64,000 bases of DNA, taken from Carnegiea gigantea. Its lineage: Eukaryota; Streptophyta; Magnoliopsida; Caryophyllales; Cactaceae. The notes beneath the pieces are model-generated. The model made no database searches. It was not told where the DNA came from and saw nothing but the letters and a program-made list of their open reading frames with translations. Of the stretch, positions 45,700-55,544 are shown one piece after another; the stretch's first letter is position 1, and every line of letters begins with the position of its first letter. The position numbers and the translations under genes were made by a program. The DNA lies in contig JAKOGI010000023.1 of the NCBI GenBank assembly GCA_029747015.1, positions 612,501-676,500 on the forward strand. The letters run 5' to 3'.

Positions 45700-46124
45700 T
45701 TCTACGCTTGCTCCGGATTACTAAGTGTATGGCCGTTGACTTTATCACTAGGTTGTCCCACAAGATATGGTTTTAATTGCTATTCATTAACCGTGAACGC
45801 ACTGGTGGACTCACTCCATATTTCAACTGCTCGATTGGGTAGAACCTTGGTGATCTGAAATGGTCCTGACTATCGGGATTTCAGTTTGCCCCGAAACAAT
45901 CTCAATCGAGAGTTGAATAATAGGACCATGTCTCCTTTTTCGAATGTCTTCTTTATTATATGTTTATCGTGCCACTTCTTAGTTCGCTCTTCATAAATAC
46001 GTGAACTCTCATAGGCCTCCAACCTTAGTTCATCTAGCTCATTTAGTTGCAAAAATCTCCATTCTCTGGCTGCCTTATGGTCAAAATTGAGTGTCTTTAT
46101 AGCCCAATATGCCTTATGTTCCAT
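45700..46124 (-). pseudogene. Athila integrase C-terminus, truncated
   Basis: The minus strand from 46124 reads MEHKAYWAIKTLNFDHKAAR, EWRFLQLNELDELRLEAYES, SRIYEERTKKWHDKHI and MVLLFNSRLRLFRGKLKSR, the conserved C-terminal segment of Ty3/gypsy integrase in the Athila lineage. One stop lies near 45870. The catalytic core is missing because the segment begins at the junction with LTR C. Confidence 0.8.
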
Positions 46125-47103
46125 CTCTACGGACCATGGTGAGCTACAAAACTGCTGCCTCTTCGTCTTCCTTCGGCTGTGTGGATGAAATGATCCAAAC
46201 TCTTCTACAAAAAGGCATCATTTAGCGGCAATGGAAGAGAGGAGAAGCATAGCATAGACCATTTTCTTTATCAAACTTTGTTCTTTTTAGTTAAGATTTT
46301 TAGTTTGATTATTGTTTTAGTGAGAAATGTTGAGTGTGTGTGTTTGATTTTGAGTGCAATTTGAGGCCCGTGGTTGATAGGCTATCTAAGTCAAGCCCTT
46401 TCTCTTGGATTTCGCCAAAACGTTGGTTAGTTGTTTAATCTTTAATCATGTGTGAGTAGTTTATTTAGTCTAGAGATTTAATAGTTTATGATAGTAAAGT
46501 TGGATCATGTTTTAATCCATAGAATTGTGCTTATTTCATGATTGGCTCGATTTCATTCTATCAAGTTATTATCATATTGTGAGTGGATTTTTGGCCAAAG
46601 TTCGCTTGCACACTTGAAACAATTGAGTAAAAAACTAAAAGGCGACATTTGATTATTAGATTGCTTAATAAAACCTTACATAGTGTCATCTTGAAAGAGA
46701 GATTTGCATGTTAGAAGGACTAGAGTGTAATCGAAGATATTCAACTTGGATTAAGATAAATTAGTTTGAAAGAACGACTTTTGCATAGCTTAGGCAAATT
46801 TGGTTGATTTTGAAAGAATAGACTAAATTTTTGGAGAGATTGCAACTCTCCGAGATTAATCAATTAGAGAAAAGCACATGCTTATCATTTTGATCCAGTC
46901 ACCTTTCATACCTACATGAATTCCTAGGCATTTTTCCTTAATAGATTCAAAATTAGTGAATTAGAAGTTGTTGAATCAAAACCCCTTGAATTAGAATTTT
47001 ACTTAGCATATTCTTATAGACAAAGCCCAATAGATTACATTGGTCGCTGAGGATGATCTTTTTATCCATACTACGACTACCCATGCGCTTACGGCAGTGG
47101 TCA
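46125..47103 (+). repeat. LTR of Athila copy C, 5' truncated
   Basis: It is the inverted counterpart of LTRs A and B (compare cgtcttccttcggctgt at 46165 with acagccgaaggaagacg at 41590). It ends cagtggtca at 47103. The TATA box is changed to ctacaaaaagg (46205-46215). The left edge is the junction with the integrase fragment of copy B. Confidence 0.75.
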
Positions 47104-47109
47104 AGTTTT

Positions 47110-47127
47110 TCGCACCATTGTCGGCGA
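47110..47127 (+). promoter_or_regulatory. Degenerate primer binding site of Athila copy C
   Basis: tcgcaccattgtcggcga, seven bases after the LTR end, resembles the Athila primer binding site TGGCGCCGTTGCCGGGGA with several changes, mostly C to T or G to A. Confidence 0.5.
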
Positions 47128-47259
47128 TCAATCTGTTAACTATTGAGTTAGTCTGCGAAAGTGACTAAGTATTTTATTGCCCTGTACTTTTATTTTCTTT
47201 TTATTTTCGTGTTTGATTGCACTGGTTGCGTTGGTGATAGTGCTTGTAGGAATTTTTTC

Positions 47260-48445
47260 CATTTATGTGAAGTCCAATTTTGTATGAACCTAATCCCGAG
47301 ATTGAAAGGACTTTCCACTTAAGGAGGAAGAAGCAAAGGATTAGAGAACAAAGATGAGGGGCAAGAAGGAATCCAGCAAACATGGTAGGAGGAGAAGGTA
47401 ACCAAAGAAGGACACCTCGAAATTTCGTTACCCCTGGAGTCCAAGGGATCGCCTCAAGCATCACTCGCCTTAATGTTGCTGCCAACAATTTTGAGTGCAA
47501 ACCGGCACTCATCTCCATGGTGCAACAATCCTAATTTGGAGGAACTCCTTTGGAAGACCTGAATCTACACCCCTTGGTCTTTTTAAAGGTGTACGACACG
47601 TTGAAGCTTAATGGAGTCTCCACTAATGCCATCCGATTGCGCTTATTTCCCTTCTCATTGAGAGATAAAGTAAGGGCTTGGTTACACTCTTTTCCATTGG
47701 GATGTATTACCACTTAGGATGAGTTAATACGAGTCTTCCTTGCTAAGTTTTTCCCTTCAAGCAAAACGGCAAGCTTAAGGAATCAAATCACCAACTTTAT
47801 GCAAAAAGATGAAGAGATGCTCTACAAAGCTTGGGAGGGGTTTAAAGATTTGCTACGCTTATGTTCCCATCATGGTCTTCAACATTGGATGATTATCTGA
47901 GCCTTTTATAATTGTGTGACCCAATCTATAAGGTCCACTATTGATGCGGGGGTAGGAGGAACCTTGATAAACAAAACTAAGGATGAAGCCTACAACTTAA
48001 TTAAGGAAATGACACGTAACAATTTCCAATGGTCCATCGAAAGAGGCTAACCCAAATGGGTTGGAGGTAAGCTTGAAGTTGATGCGCTTACTTGGCTTTC
48101 TGCTAAAGTAGATGTTATGACTCAAAGATTGGACCGAATGAATGTTAATGCTGTGAATTCTAATACCCCTTCCCCTTGTGAAATTTGTGGTTCTATTGAG
48201 CATGTGATTTTGAAATGTCAAGTTGGGAAGCCTTTTTCCCAAGGCCCTAGTGAAGTTCACTATATTCAAAACTTTAGCCTGAGACTAGCCAATGACCCTT
48301 ACTCTAGTACCTACAATTTAGGTTGGAAGAATCATTCGAATTTGTCATATAGGTCTAATCTAAACCCTTCGAATATGCCCCCAATGAATGCTAAACCACC
48401 TCCCAGTTTTCAATTACCTCCTCTCCGTTCTCAAGTATCCTAACA
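47260..48445 (+). pseudogene. Athila gag, copy C, broken
   Basis: Frames show EPNPEIERTFHLRRKKQRIR-like sequence near 47283-47350, NFVTPGVQGIASSITRLNV-like sequence near 47420-47470, NLEELLWKT then FLKVYDTLKLNGVSTNAIRL near 47540-47640, and SFPLGCITT near 47690. A nucleocapsid knuckle CEICGSIEHVILKC is intact at 48177-48218, followed by a Pro/Asn/Ser-rich tail (SNLNPSNMPPMNAKPPPS). Stops occur near 47532, 47718, 47900 and 48050. The same gene in element 1 is at 2926-4640. Confidence 0.75.
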
Positions 48446-48660
48446 GTCTAATTTACAAACAATGATGGAAAGTATGCCTCTGGCATAATAAAAACATGAT
48501 GAGCATATTAAGCAATTAGCCTCAAAGATTGATGTGCTTATAACTCATAATAGGATGTTAGAAGCCCAGATTTTGCAAAAAGCTAGCTTTTTATCTATGC
48601 CCCAGATAAACTTCCTAGCAAGCCGAAACCTAACCCTCGAAGCAGTGCAACTATGTTACC

Positions 48661-49517
48661 TTGAAGGAAGAAGTAGAGGACTTTACTGACCCCAAGGATA
48701 TACCAATGGAAGAGGGTAGGGATATAATCATGGCTGGAAGTAAGGAGAGGAATGATGGTGGCAAGACTGTCACATTCATAGAGAATGACACTGCAGAGAT
48801 CCCCATAATTTTTGCACCTAGGCTCCTTGATCCAGATAGCTTTTCGATCACATGCATTATGGAAAGTTGGAAATTGAGAGAGCTTTATATGAGCTAGGTG
48901 CAAGCATCAGTATAATGCCATATTCTTTGTTTCATAAGCTTCAGCTAGGATCATTACGCACCACACCCTTTTCACTACAATTAGTAGATGGTTTTGAGAC
49001 ACAACTCATAGACAGATTGGATAATGTGCCAGTCAATATAGGAGATATTTGGGTGTTAGAGGGCTTAATCATAGTTGATATGCTCAAGACCGATGGTGCT
49101 CAAATTATCCTAGGTCAACTTATTTTGGCTACAGCTGGTTGCCACATTGATGTAAGAAAGGGACGTATAACTTTTGAGATGGAAAGGCACTTTGCTGTGT
49201 TTTATCATATGAAGGAGAAAGTGGTTTCTCCTAATTCTTCTCTATTAGATGAATTTCCCGCTTCCCCTCAGATTGATATGGAGAATATCTTGAATTATGA
49301 AGATTCTCCTGACTTTGATTGGATTTCTCATGACGACCCCGACCAAAGATATGTTGAGATAGAGTTTGCTGCTCTTATGCTACCTAACATGCCCAAGTTT
49401 GAGGCCTATGTTTCTAACGAGTCTTCTATGAGCGACTATTACATGTTTGTCCAAGCTGTTCTCTCTTTACCCCCTATGGGAGGATTTGATGCAGATTTTG
49501 ATATGGGGGTAGAATAA
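48661..49517 (+). pseudogene. Athila retropepsin with acidic tail, copy C
   Basis: A first frame (48661-48897) gives the lead-in, then a frameshift near 48860 leads to a 221-codon open stretch (48852-49517). The active-site region reads ALYELGASISIMPYSLF, with Glu where retropepsins have Asp, followed by LQLVDGFETQLIDRLDNVPV and the flap-like QIILGQLILATAGCHIDVRK. The tail contains DEFPASPQIDMENILNYEDS and is acidic, as in other Athila Pol proteins between protease and RT. RT does not follow. Length and openness make this the longest intact Athila frame in the window. Confidence 0.7.
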
Positions 49518-50035
49518 GTTGACAGTAGCTCATCTAATGGGCTACGAGTGCGCTTTGTTTTATACGCTGATAATGCATTATGGCATCAAGTTATGAAGAC
49601 AAAGGACCCTCAACTAGAGCTTTTGAGATGGTACCTTCGATGGAAGAAGTTTGACTTTGTGGCCTATGATAAAGCCAACATCCATTCACTTACTAATCAG
49701 GGGCAAGTATAGAAGAAGGGTTAAGCTCTTGACCTTAAAAGAGCGCTTCTTGGGAGGCAACCCAAGCTTTTTTCCTTTTTTTTCTTTGCTTAGCTTTGAT
49801 TTTTACCCTTTTTTTATAGTTACAGAAGGAAAAAAAAAGAAAGAAGAAAAAAACTACGAAATAAAATGTTTGACCCCACAACTAAGACACCCAGCACCGC
49901 GACCGTAGGGTGCCAACCCAGAAAACTGGGAAAAAAAAAAAGAGTCAGCAGACACCAAGGTTAGACCATGGTGAACTCCACAGTCTGTGGTGACCTGCTA
50001 CAGTCCGCAGTGTAGGTTTTTGAAATCTTTTAGCT
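49518..50035 (+). other. Athila copy C distal spacer
   Basis: After the protease frame, a piece possibly from the RNase H region (LLRWYLRWKKFDF, uncertain) leads into the conserved phrase cttcttgggaggcaacccaagc at 49745-49767, then T- and A-rich tracts, then the CCACGG-type palindrome block (49905-50015). It is the inverted counterpart of 45400-45690. It stops at about 50035. Confidence 0.6.
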
Positions 50036-50330
50036 CTTATCAAGATAATTTTTTTTGTATACATCATTTTATAAAAAGTTGCCACGGTAGTCGTAGTCTA
50101 TGTTTTTGAAATCTTTTAACCAAGCCCTTGCTTTAAAGACACTAGTGATAAAATGTGGTTAGGAGAATGGGTAGTCATAGTATAGATAAAGATTTCAAAA
50201 ACTTGATCATAAAGTAAAAACCTAGACCACTATGTATGATAAGTGCTTCCTTCAAGGTGACACAATTGCAATGCTCTTGCAAGGAAGTCTATCTAGGGAT
50301 GTAGATGAAAAGCTAGCTTTTCGGCAATCT
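50036..50330. other. No recognisable feature
   Basis: AT-rich joint between two Athila fragments of opposite orientation. The phrase gtttttgaaatctttta occurs twice (50015 and 50104) and ggtagtcgtagt / ggtagtcatagtatagataaa recall the LTR U5 end, suggesting scrambled LTR pieces. Confidence 0.4.
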
Positions 50331-50955
50331 AGGCTTCCAACATCCTATTATGGGTTGTAAGCACATCAACTTTTGAGGCTAACTGCTTAATACACTCATC
50401 CTGTTTTTGTTGTGCCTGAAGCATGCTTTCCATCATTGTTTCTAAATTGGACTTTTGGGGTACTTGAGAAGGGAAAAGGTCTTTGAAAACCGAGAGGTGG
50501 TCTAGCATTCATTGGGGGCATAATCGAAGAGTTTAGATTAGATATATATGAGAAATTCGGATGATTCTTCTAACCCAAATTGTAGGTCATAGAGTAAGGG
50601 TCATTGGCTAGTCTTGGGTTGAAGTTTTAAACATAGTTAACTTCAATAGGATCTTGGGAAAAAGGCCTCCGAACTTAACAATTCAATGTTACATGCTCAA
50701 TAGATTCACAAATTTCACAAGGGAAACGGGTACTAGAATTCACAGTATTAACATTCATTCAGTCCAATCTTTGAGTCATAGCATCTACTTTGGTAAAAAG
50801 CAAAGTAAGCGCATCAACATCAACCTTACCTCCAATCCGTTTAGGTTGGCCTCATTCGGTGGACTATTGGAAATTGTTAAGTGCTATTTCCTCAATTAAG
50901 TTATAGGCTTTATCCTCAGTTTTGTTCATCAAGGTTCCTACCGCCGCCATATCAA
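50331..50955 (-). pseudogene. Athila gag fragment, copy E, minus strand
   Basis: This reverse-complement counterpart of 47950-48560 carries the region around the zinc knuckle and the segment downstream. On the minus strand the knuckle reads CEICESIEHVTLNC followed by a stop near 50680. The segment at 50331-50440 matches the Gln/Lys-rich stretch at 48450-48560. The frame is broken. Confidence 0.65.
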
Positions 50956-51867
50956 TAGTTATGTGGCACTCATAACTCATGTGTTTGAAAATGTATACAT
51001 ATATAAAGGTTCCCTTAATTCTCATTCCTTAGATGCAAATCTGCCATAAGTTTTACAAGACCTTTAAATTCGTCATCACTAAAATGCAAACAAACTAGAC
51101 AATCATGAGAACTTTCATAGGGTTGTAATGGGGCTATGGGTAAAGGCAAGAGGGGAATAAATGTTTTGGAAATGAGGAGCTAGAAGCCATAGACAAAGAG
51201 CTAAATGATTCCAATGTACCATACTACATCCTTCCTAGACCATTATAATTTATCAAAAAAATATATCGCTAATTGAAGAGAGAAAGAGTTGAAAATCGCA
51301 AGAATTTACAATTCCGACAAGCCTAACTCTTTCTTCCTTTTTTTCACTTTTCTCTTTTTTTCTTTTTTCTTTTCGTTTTTTTTCTTTTTCATTTTGTGTT
51401 TTTTTCCTTATTTTTTTGTTTCAAATGAGTTAGCCAAGGAAAATCCATAACAAATTTTAAATTCCAAATCTTCTCTAAACTTTGTAAAATTAAACAAGAG
51501 ATTTATCAAGATCTCACATCCCTTTACCAAACAACCAAAACCTACTAAAAGAGACAAATCCATCTTACTAGTGCTTTGTTAAATATGATGCAAAAGAATG
51601 AAACGCTCCTCTAGTATTGGCTCAAGGGTAAGATAATCATTTGGCCATATGCTATAATAGGAGGTTCAAATCAAGAAAAAACAGATATAGGCCCAAAGGG
51701 GCTAGTAGGGGATATAATATACAACAAAGGTGGCTATTTGGCCATTGGGTTTAATAAATCAAAGAAAAATGCCTCAATCATATTGCCTAAATGCATATGC
51801 AAAATGTGATCTTGATCGAGAATCAAAACAAGTTCTAGAGAAAAAAGCCTCAATCATATTACCTAAA
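50956..51867 (-). repeat. Athila 3' untranslated region fragment
   Basis: Homologous to 42205-43080 of copy B (for example atagttatgtggcactca at both starts), including the T-rich tract at 51328-51420. It ends in a local repeat: gcctcaatcatatt(g/a)cctaaa occurs at 51771 and again at 51847, just before the LTR piece begins. Confidence 0.7.
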
Positions 51868-52154
51868 CGAAGAGGTGCAGCAGTTACAGGCTCACCATAG
51901 GCATGGCAGGCACTACTGGCAGCCCGTGGTGCTTGCTAGACCCAAATTTTCTGCTTTCCTTTTGCTTCACAGGGATAACACCTTACAGACGTCTGTGGGG
52001 GTCAATATACACTCAAATAAGGGTCAAATTCCAAGTCAAAATGACCTAAACAACGATACCTAAGCATAAATCGAGAATAGGAGTATAAACTATAACTTAA
52101 AGCACATAATTCTCCTAAAAAATGTAGCAAAATAACCATAAAATGATGTATTAT
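51868..52154 (-). repeat. LTR of Athila copy D, part before the copia insertion
   Basis: Homologous to 41605-41905 of LTR B (cgaagaggt at the left, aaaatgatgta at the right). The remaining few bases of this LTR continue at 63034. The last five bases, attat at 52150-52154, are the target duplicated by the copia element. Confidence 0.75.
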
Positions 52155-53748
52155 TGTTGAGTATATTTAGTTTTGATGATAACAAATTCAAGTGTAAAAA
52201 CTTTGTCCAAGTAATGTTGCTCCAAACACGATCTCCAAACAGGCCTAACTGGTGTTTGTGATCTTTATTGTATTAACTGGTTTGCTACATGTGAGAACAA
52301 GTCTTCAAAACAGGTTTTACTTGGTGATTTTATATTAAGTTAAGAACACCCTCTCGACAGTTGATTGTAAGGCATGTTCCTGAACTCTAGCAATGCAAAA
52401 AACAACCCCAGCAAACAAGGTGGCCTTGGTATTCACAGCAGCTCTACAAATCTTGGACAAGATGACTGGTTCAAAACAAGAAGTCTTGGGTATATAGGTT
52501 TTATTTATTTAGACTCTTGTTAATATGCCAATATTGAAAACGTCATTTTAAACACCTCTTGAATCGGTATTTGCGCTAAGTGCTTCAGAACACCAGTTGC
52601 GAACAACCCTGCAAATAGGGTGCCTAGGGTGTTTCTGAACTGAAGTGGCCATACCCGGTTATCTTTGAAAATTCATTTCGGTTGGCCAAGATCTTCAGAA
52701 TACTTTCTTTAAATTTCAAGATTGCTATTTTTCTGGAAAGGATATTTCTTGAAAATATTATGGGAGATTTGCGAAAATAGGTTTTGGGAGATTTGCCAAA
52801 ACTAAAAGATTCCCTTTGCCTATATTTTCGGATGTGATAAAATTTCAAAAGCTGAAGATTTCTGGTTGTAATTTGAATCTTCTTCACGGCTATGGGAAGA
52901 TAAGGGTTATCTCTTAAGATAACAAATCCCTTATATTTTGGGAAAAATTTATCACTAGCCGTTGGGGAGTATTTCTTGCTTGAAAATCGTTTTCCATACT
53001 TAGCTGATTCTTTCACCTCTCCTTGTTTTTGACCGTTGGATTTTGTGTTTAAAATCTCAGCATTTCACTCCCATTTGCACAGAGGAAAAAAGACGAGAAA
53101 CATACACAACATACGCAAAAAGGGAAATTTTCAAAAGTGGTTTTTCTAGTGAGAAGAATTTTTCGAGTTACGCTTGAGAAAAGAAAAACCGAGATAAGTT
53201 GTGTTTAAACTGAGCTTTCAAGATATTGGCATACTAGGACCTCATTGTACCTTACATCTGCTTAAATCAGAAGCACCCCCGTAAGGTGCTTTGTAACCCT
53301 GATCTTGGATCAGAAAAGTGAGTGAGTGGTCCTCAGTCGTGTGGACTTTGGACGTGTCCAATCTGGTGAGATTTAGGACGTGGTGTAACCCTTCTTAGAG
53401 AAAGAAGGTTACGTGGTTGCAAGTTGTAACAAGGTGTGTTACATTTGTAACGTGTGAAGCCCGTTAGTGAAAGTGGTTAAATCCTACACGAGGTAGGTCG
53501 TGGTTTTTCACACCTCAGTTGGGCTAGAGGTGTTTTCCACGTAAAAATTGTATGTGTGCTTTATTTTCCGCATTTATCTTGGTGATTTTCGCATTTGCAA
53601 TATTTGAGAACACCCCCTGCAAACAAGTCACTAGGGTGTTTGTCATCTGAGAATAACCTCTGTGAGGGTGTTTGTTATTTACAACGCGAAAATTAGACAC
53701 CACAATTCATCCCCCCCTCTTGTGGTTGTGTACTCTTGGAATTCAACA
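52155..53748 (+). repeat. 5' LTR of copia element
   Basis: It starts TGTTGAGTATATTTAG and ends GGAATTCAACA. TATA box at 52491-52498. It contains many GGGTGTT/AACACCC words (for example near 52338, 52588, 52628, 53612 and 53633). A 130-codon antisense frame lies at 52624-53016 and is also open in the 3' LTR. Confidence 0.95.
52491..52498 (+). promoter_or_regulatory. TATA box in 5' LTR
   Basis: TATATAGG, identical in the 3' LTR (61776-61783). It would place the RNA start near 52520-52530; the transcript start was not tested against anything else. Confidence 0.5.
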
Positions 53749-53750
53749 AG

Positions 53751-53762
53751 TGGTATCAGAGT
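53751..53762 (+). promoter_or_regulatory. Primer binding site (initiator tRNA-Met type)
   Basis: TGGTATCAGAGT follows the 5' LTR after two bases. It differs at one base from the plant copia consensus TGGTATCAGAGC. Confidence 0.9.
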
Positions 53763-53804
53763 AGGTTCTCCTACAAAAGGTTAACACCTTGAGAGATTCT
53801 GAAG

Positions 53805-55538
53805 ATGAGTACTCCACAAGTAATTCTTGAAGGACAATCTATTACTCGCCCTCCTTACTTCAATGGCCAACACTATAGTTGGTGGAAGAATAGGATGGAG
53901 AACTATATGCAAGCCGAAGACTATGAGTTATGGATGCTCATCAAGAACGGGCCTTTTGTTCCCATAAAAACCCTTCCTGAAGGAAAAACAGCTCCCAAAG
54001 AACCTCATGAGTTTGATGCCGAGGACTACAAAAAGATGGAGAAAAATGCCAAGGCCAAAAAGCTTCTATATTTTGGCCTAGGACCCGATGAATACACTCG
54101 CATCTCTGAGTGTGAATCAGCCCAAGCTATCTGGAACGCCCTGCAAGTTGCTCATGAAGGTACGAGTCAAGTTAAACAATCTAGAATTGAGCTACTTATG
54201 CGACAATATGAGTTGTTTGATATGGGTGATCGTGAGACTGTGATGGATATGTATACACGGTTTACCCACATCACGAACGAGTTAAAATCCTTGGGAAGAT
54301 CTTTCACCACTGAAGAGTTGGTGAGGAAAATCCTCAGAATTTTACCTCGCACGTGGGAGGCCAAAGTAACAGCCATCCAAGAGGCTAAAGACATGAACAA
54401 GATCACCCTCGACGAGTTGATTGGTAATCTCCAGACCTATGAACTCTGAAAGAACTCACAGCAAAGAGAGGAGCAAAAGAAGGATCGTGGGCTTGCCTTG
54501 AAAGCACATGAGGACACTGACTCTGACCTTGAAGATGAAGATATGGCTCTAATGTCCAGAAAATTCAAGAAATTCTTCAAAAAGGTCAAGGAGAACAACA
54601 AAAGAAAAGACTTCAGTAAGTCCAGAAACACCCCCAAAGAACAGCTCACAGGGTGTTTCAAGTGCGGCAAACCAGATCACTTAGTCAAAAATTGCCCTCT
54701 GCTTCGAGAAGATCAGATGCCCGAACACCCTCGAAAACAGGGTCGAAAACACCCTGTAAACAATCTGGGCAAGCGATTCTCGAAAGCTATGCTGGCTGCT
54801 TGGGGAGATTCCTCTGAGGATGAAGGAGAATCTGAAGCTGAAGAAGGGGTCGTAGCACTTATGGCACAAAGTGATTCAGATTCAGATGATGAATCAACAA
54901 TCAGCTTCTCAGATCTCAAGAACAAGGTACATGGTCTTAACAAAGCCACTTTAGAAGAACTTCTATATAATTTGATAGACACCTGTGCTGATCTAAAAAG
55001 AGAAGTTCGTGACCTAGAGCTTGAAAATGAAATTCTCAAAAATGAAAAACTCGGTTTACATGAGAATATTAACGTGCTTAGAGAAGACCTCTTTCTAAAA
55101 GAAGGCGATTATACACAAGTAGAGAAAAAACTCTTTGAAGTGGAAGAAATAGTTGAATCCCTGCTAAATGAAAAGCAGAGCTTGAATGCCACCATAGAAA
55201 AATTAGAAACTGATCTTGCCACAAACAAACGCTGGAACAAATCTTCACAAGCCCTTGATTGGTTAAACACTCATCACAGTAGAAACAAAAAGGGACTTGG
55301 TTACAAGCATAAACGGACCGTTTACCCAATACATAGAAAGTATGTGGGATTACCTGAAAACATCGTTTGCTTTCATTGTGGTAAAACGGGTCATTATAGA
55401 TACACTTGCCCTTTAAGAAAACATGCCAATGAAAAGAATGAAAGGTATGTGAAACAAATCTGGATTAGAAAAGATGAGCTTTACATGTCTAAAAGAATGG
55501 GACTTAAGTGGATCTGGGTTTCCAAAACTAACCCGTGA
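53805..55538 (+). pseudogene. copia gag with two zinc knuckles, interrupted by a stop
   Basis: The ATG at 53805 lies 56 bp after the LTR. The N-terminal part contains RPPYFNGQHYSWWKNRMENY and AIWNALQVAHEGTSQVKQSR, the plant copia gag core, and LVRKILRILPRTWEAKVTAI. A TGA stop at 54447-54449 interrupts the frame; the same frame then runs open to 55538. A CCHC knuckle CFKCGKPDHLVKNC lies at 54654-54695. An acidic Ser/Asp/Glu stretch (DSSEDEGESEAEEGV) and a coiled coil (LKREVRDLELENEILKNEK, about 54990-55230) follow. A second knuckle CFHCGKTGHYRYTC lies at 55368-55409. Gag forms the particle and binds RNA. A second TGA at 55536-55538 closes this part just before the protease. The first stop is explained by a single C-to-T change at a CpG. 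Confidence 0.9.
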
Positions 55539-55544
55539 TTTGTT

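Larger units (their letters stand above)
40745..46124 (-). mobile_element. Athila copy B, 3' half, minus strand
   Basis: Minus-strand order: integrase C-terminus (46124-45700), spacer with C/T-rich leader, post-pol ORF (45037-43740), 3' untranslated region, polypurine tract, LTR. It lacks gag, protease, RT and most of integrase. At 46124 it meets the plus-strand copy C head to head. Confidence 0.78.
46125..50035 (+). mobile_element. Athila copy C, plus strand, truncated at both ends
   Basis: In order: LTR without its first about 300 bp, primer binding site, gag, protease with acidic tail, then post-integrase spacer sequence. RT, RNase H and integrase appear to be deleted. The orientation is opposite to the neighbouring copies A, B and D. 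Confidence 0.75.

Noticed and set aside
53751..53762. tRNA-like sequence suggesting a tRNA gene
   Set aside because: Only the 12-base primer binding site matches tRNA; no cloverleaf can be formed around it.
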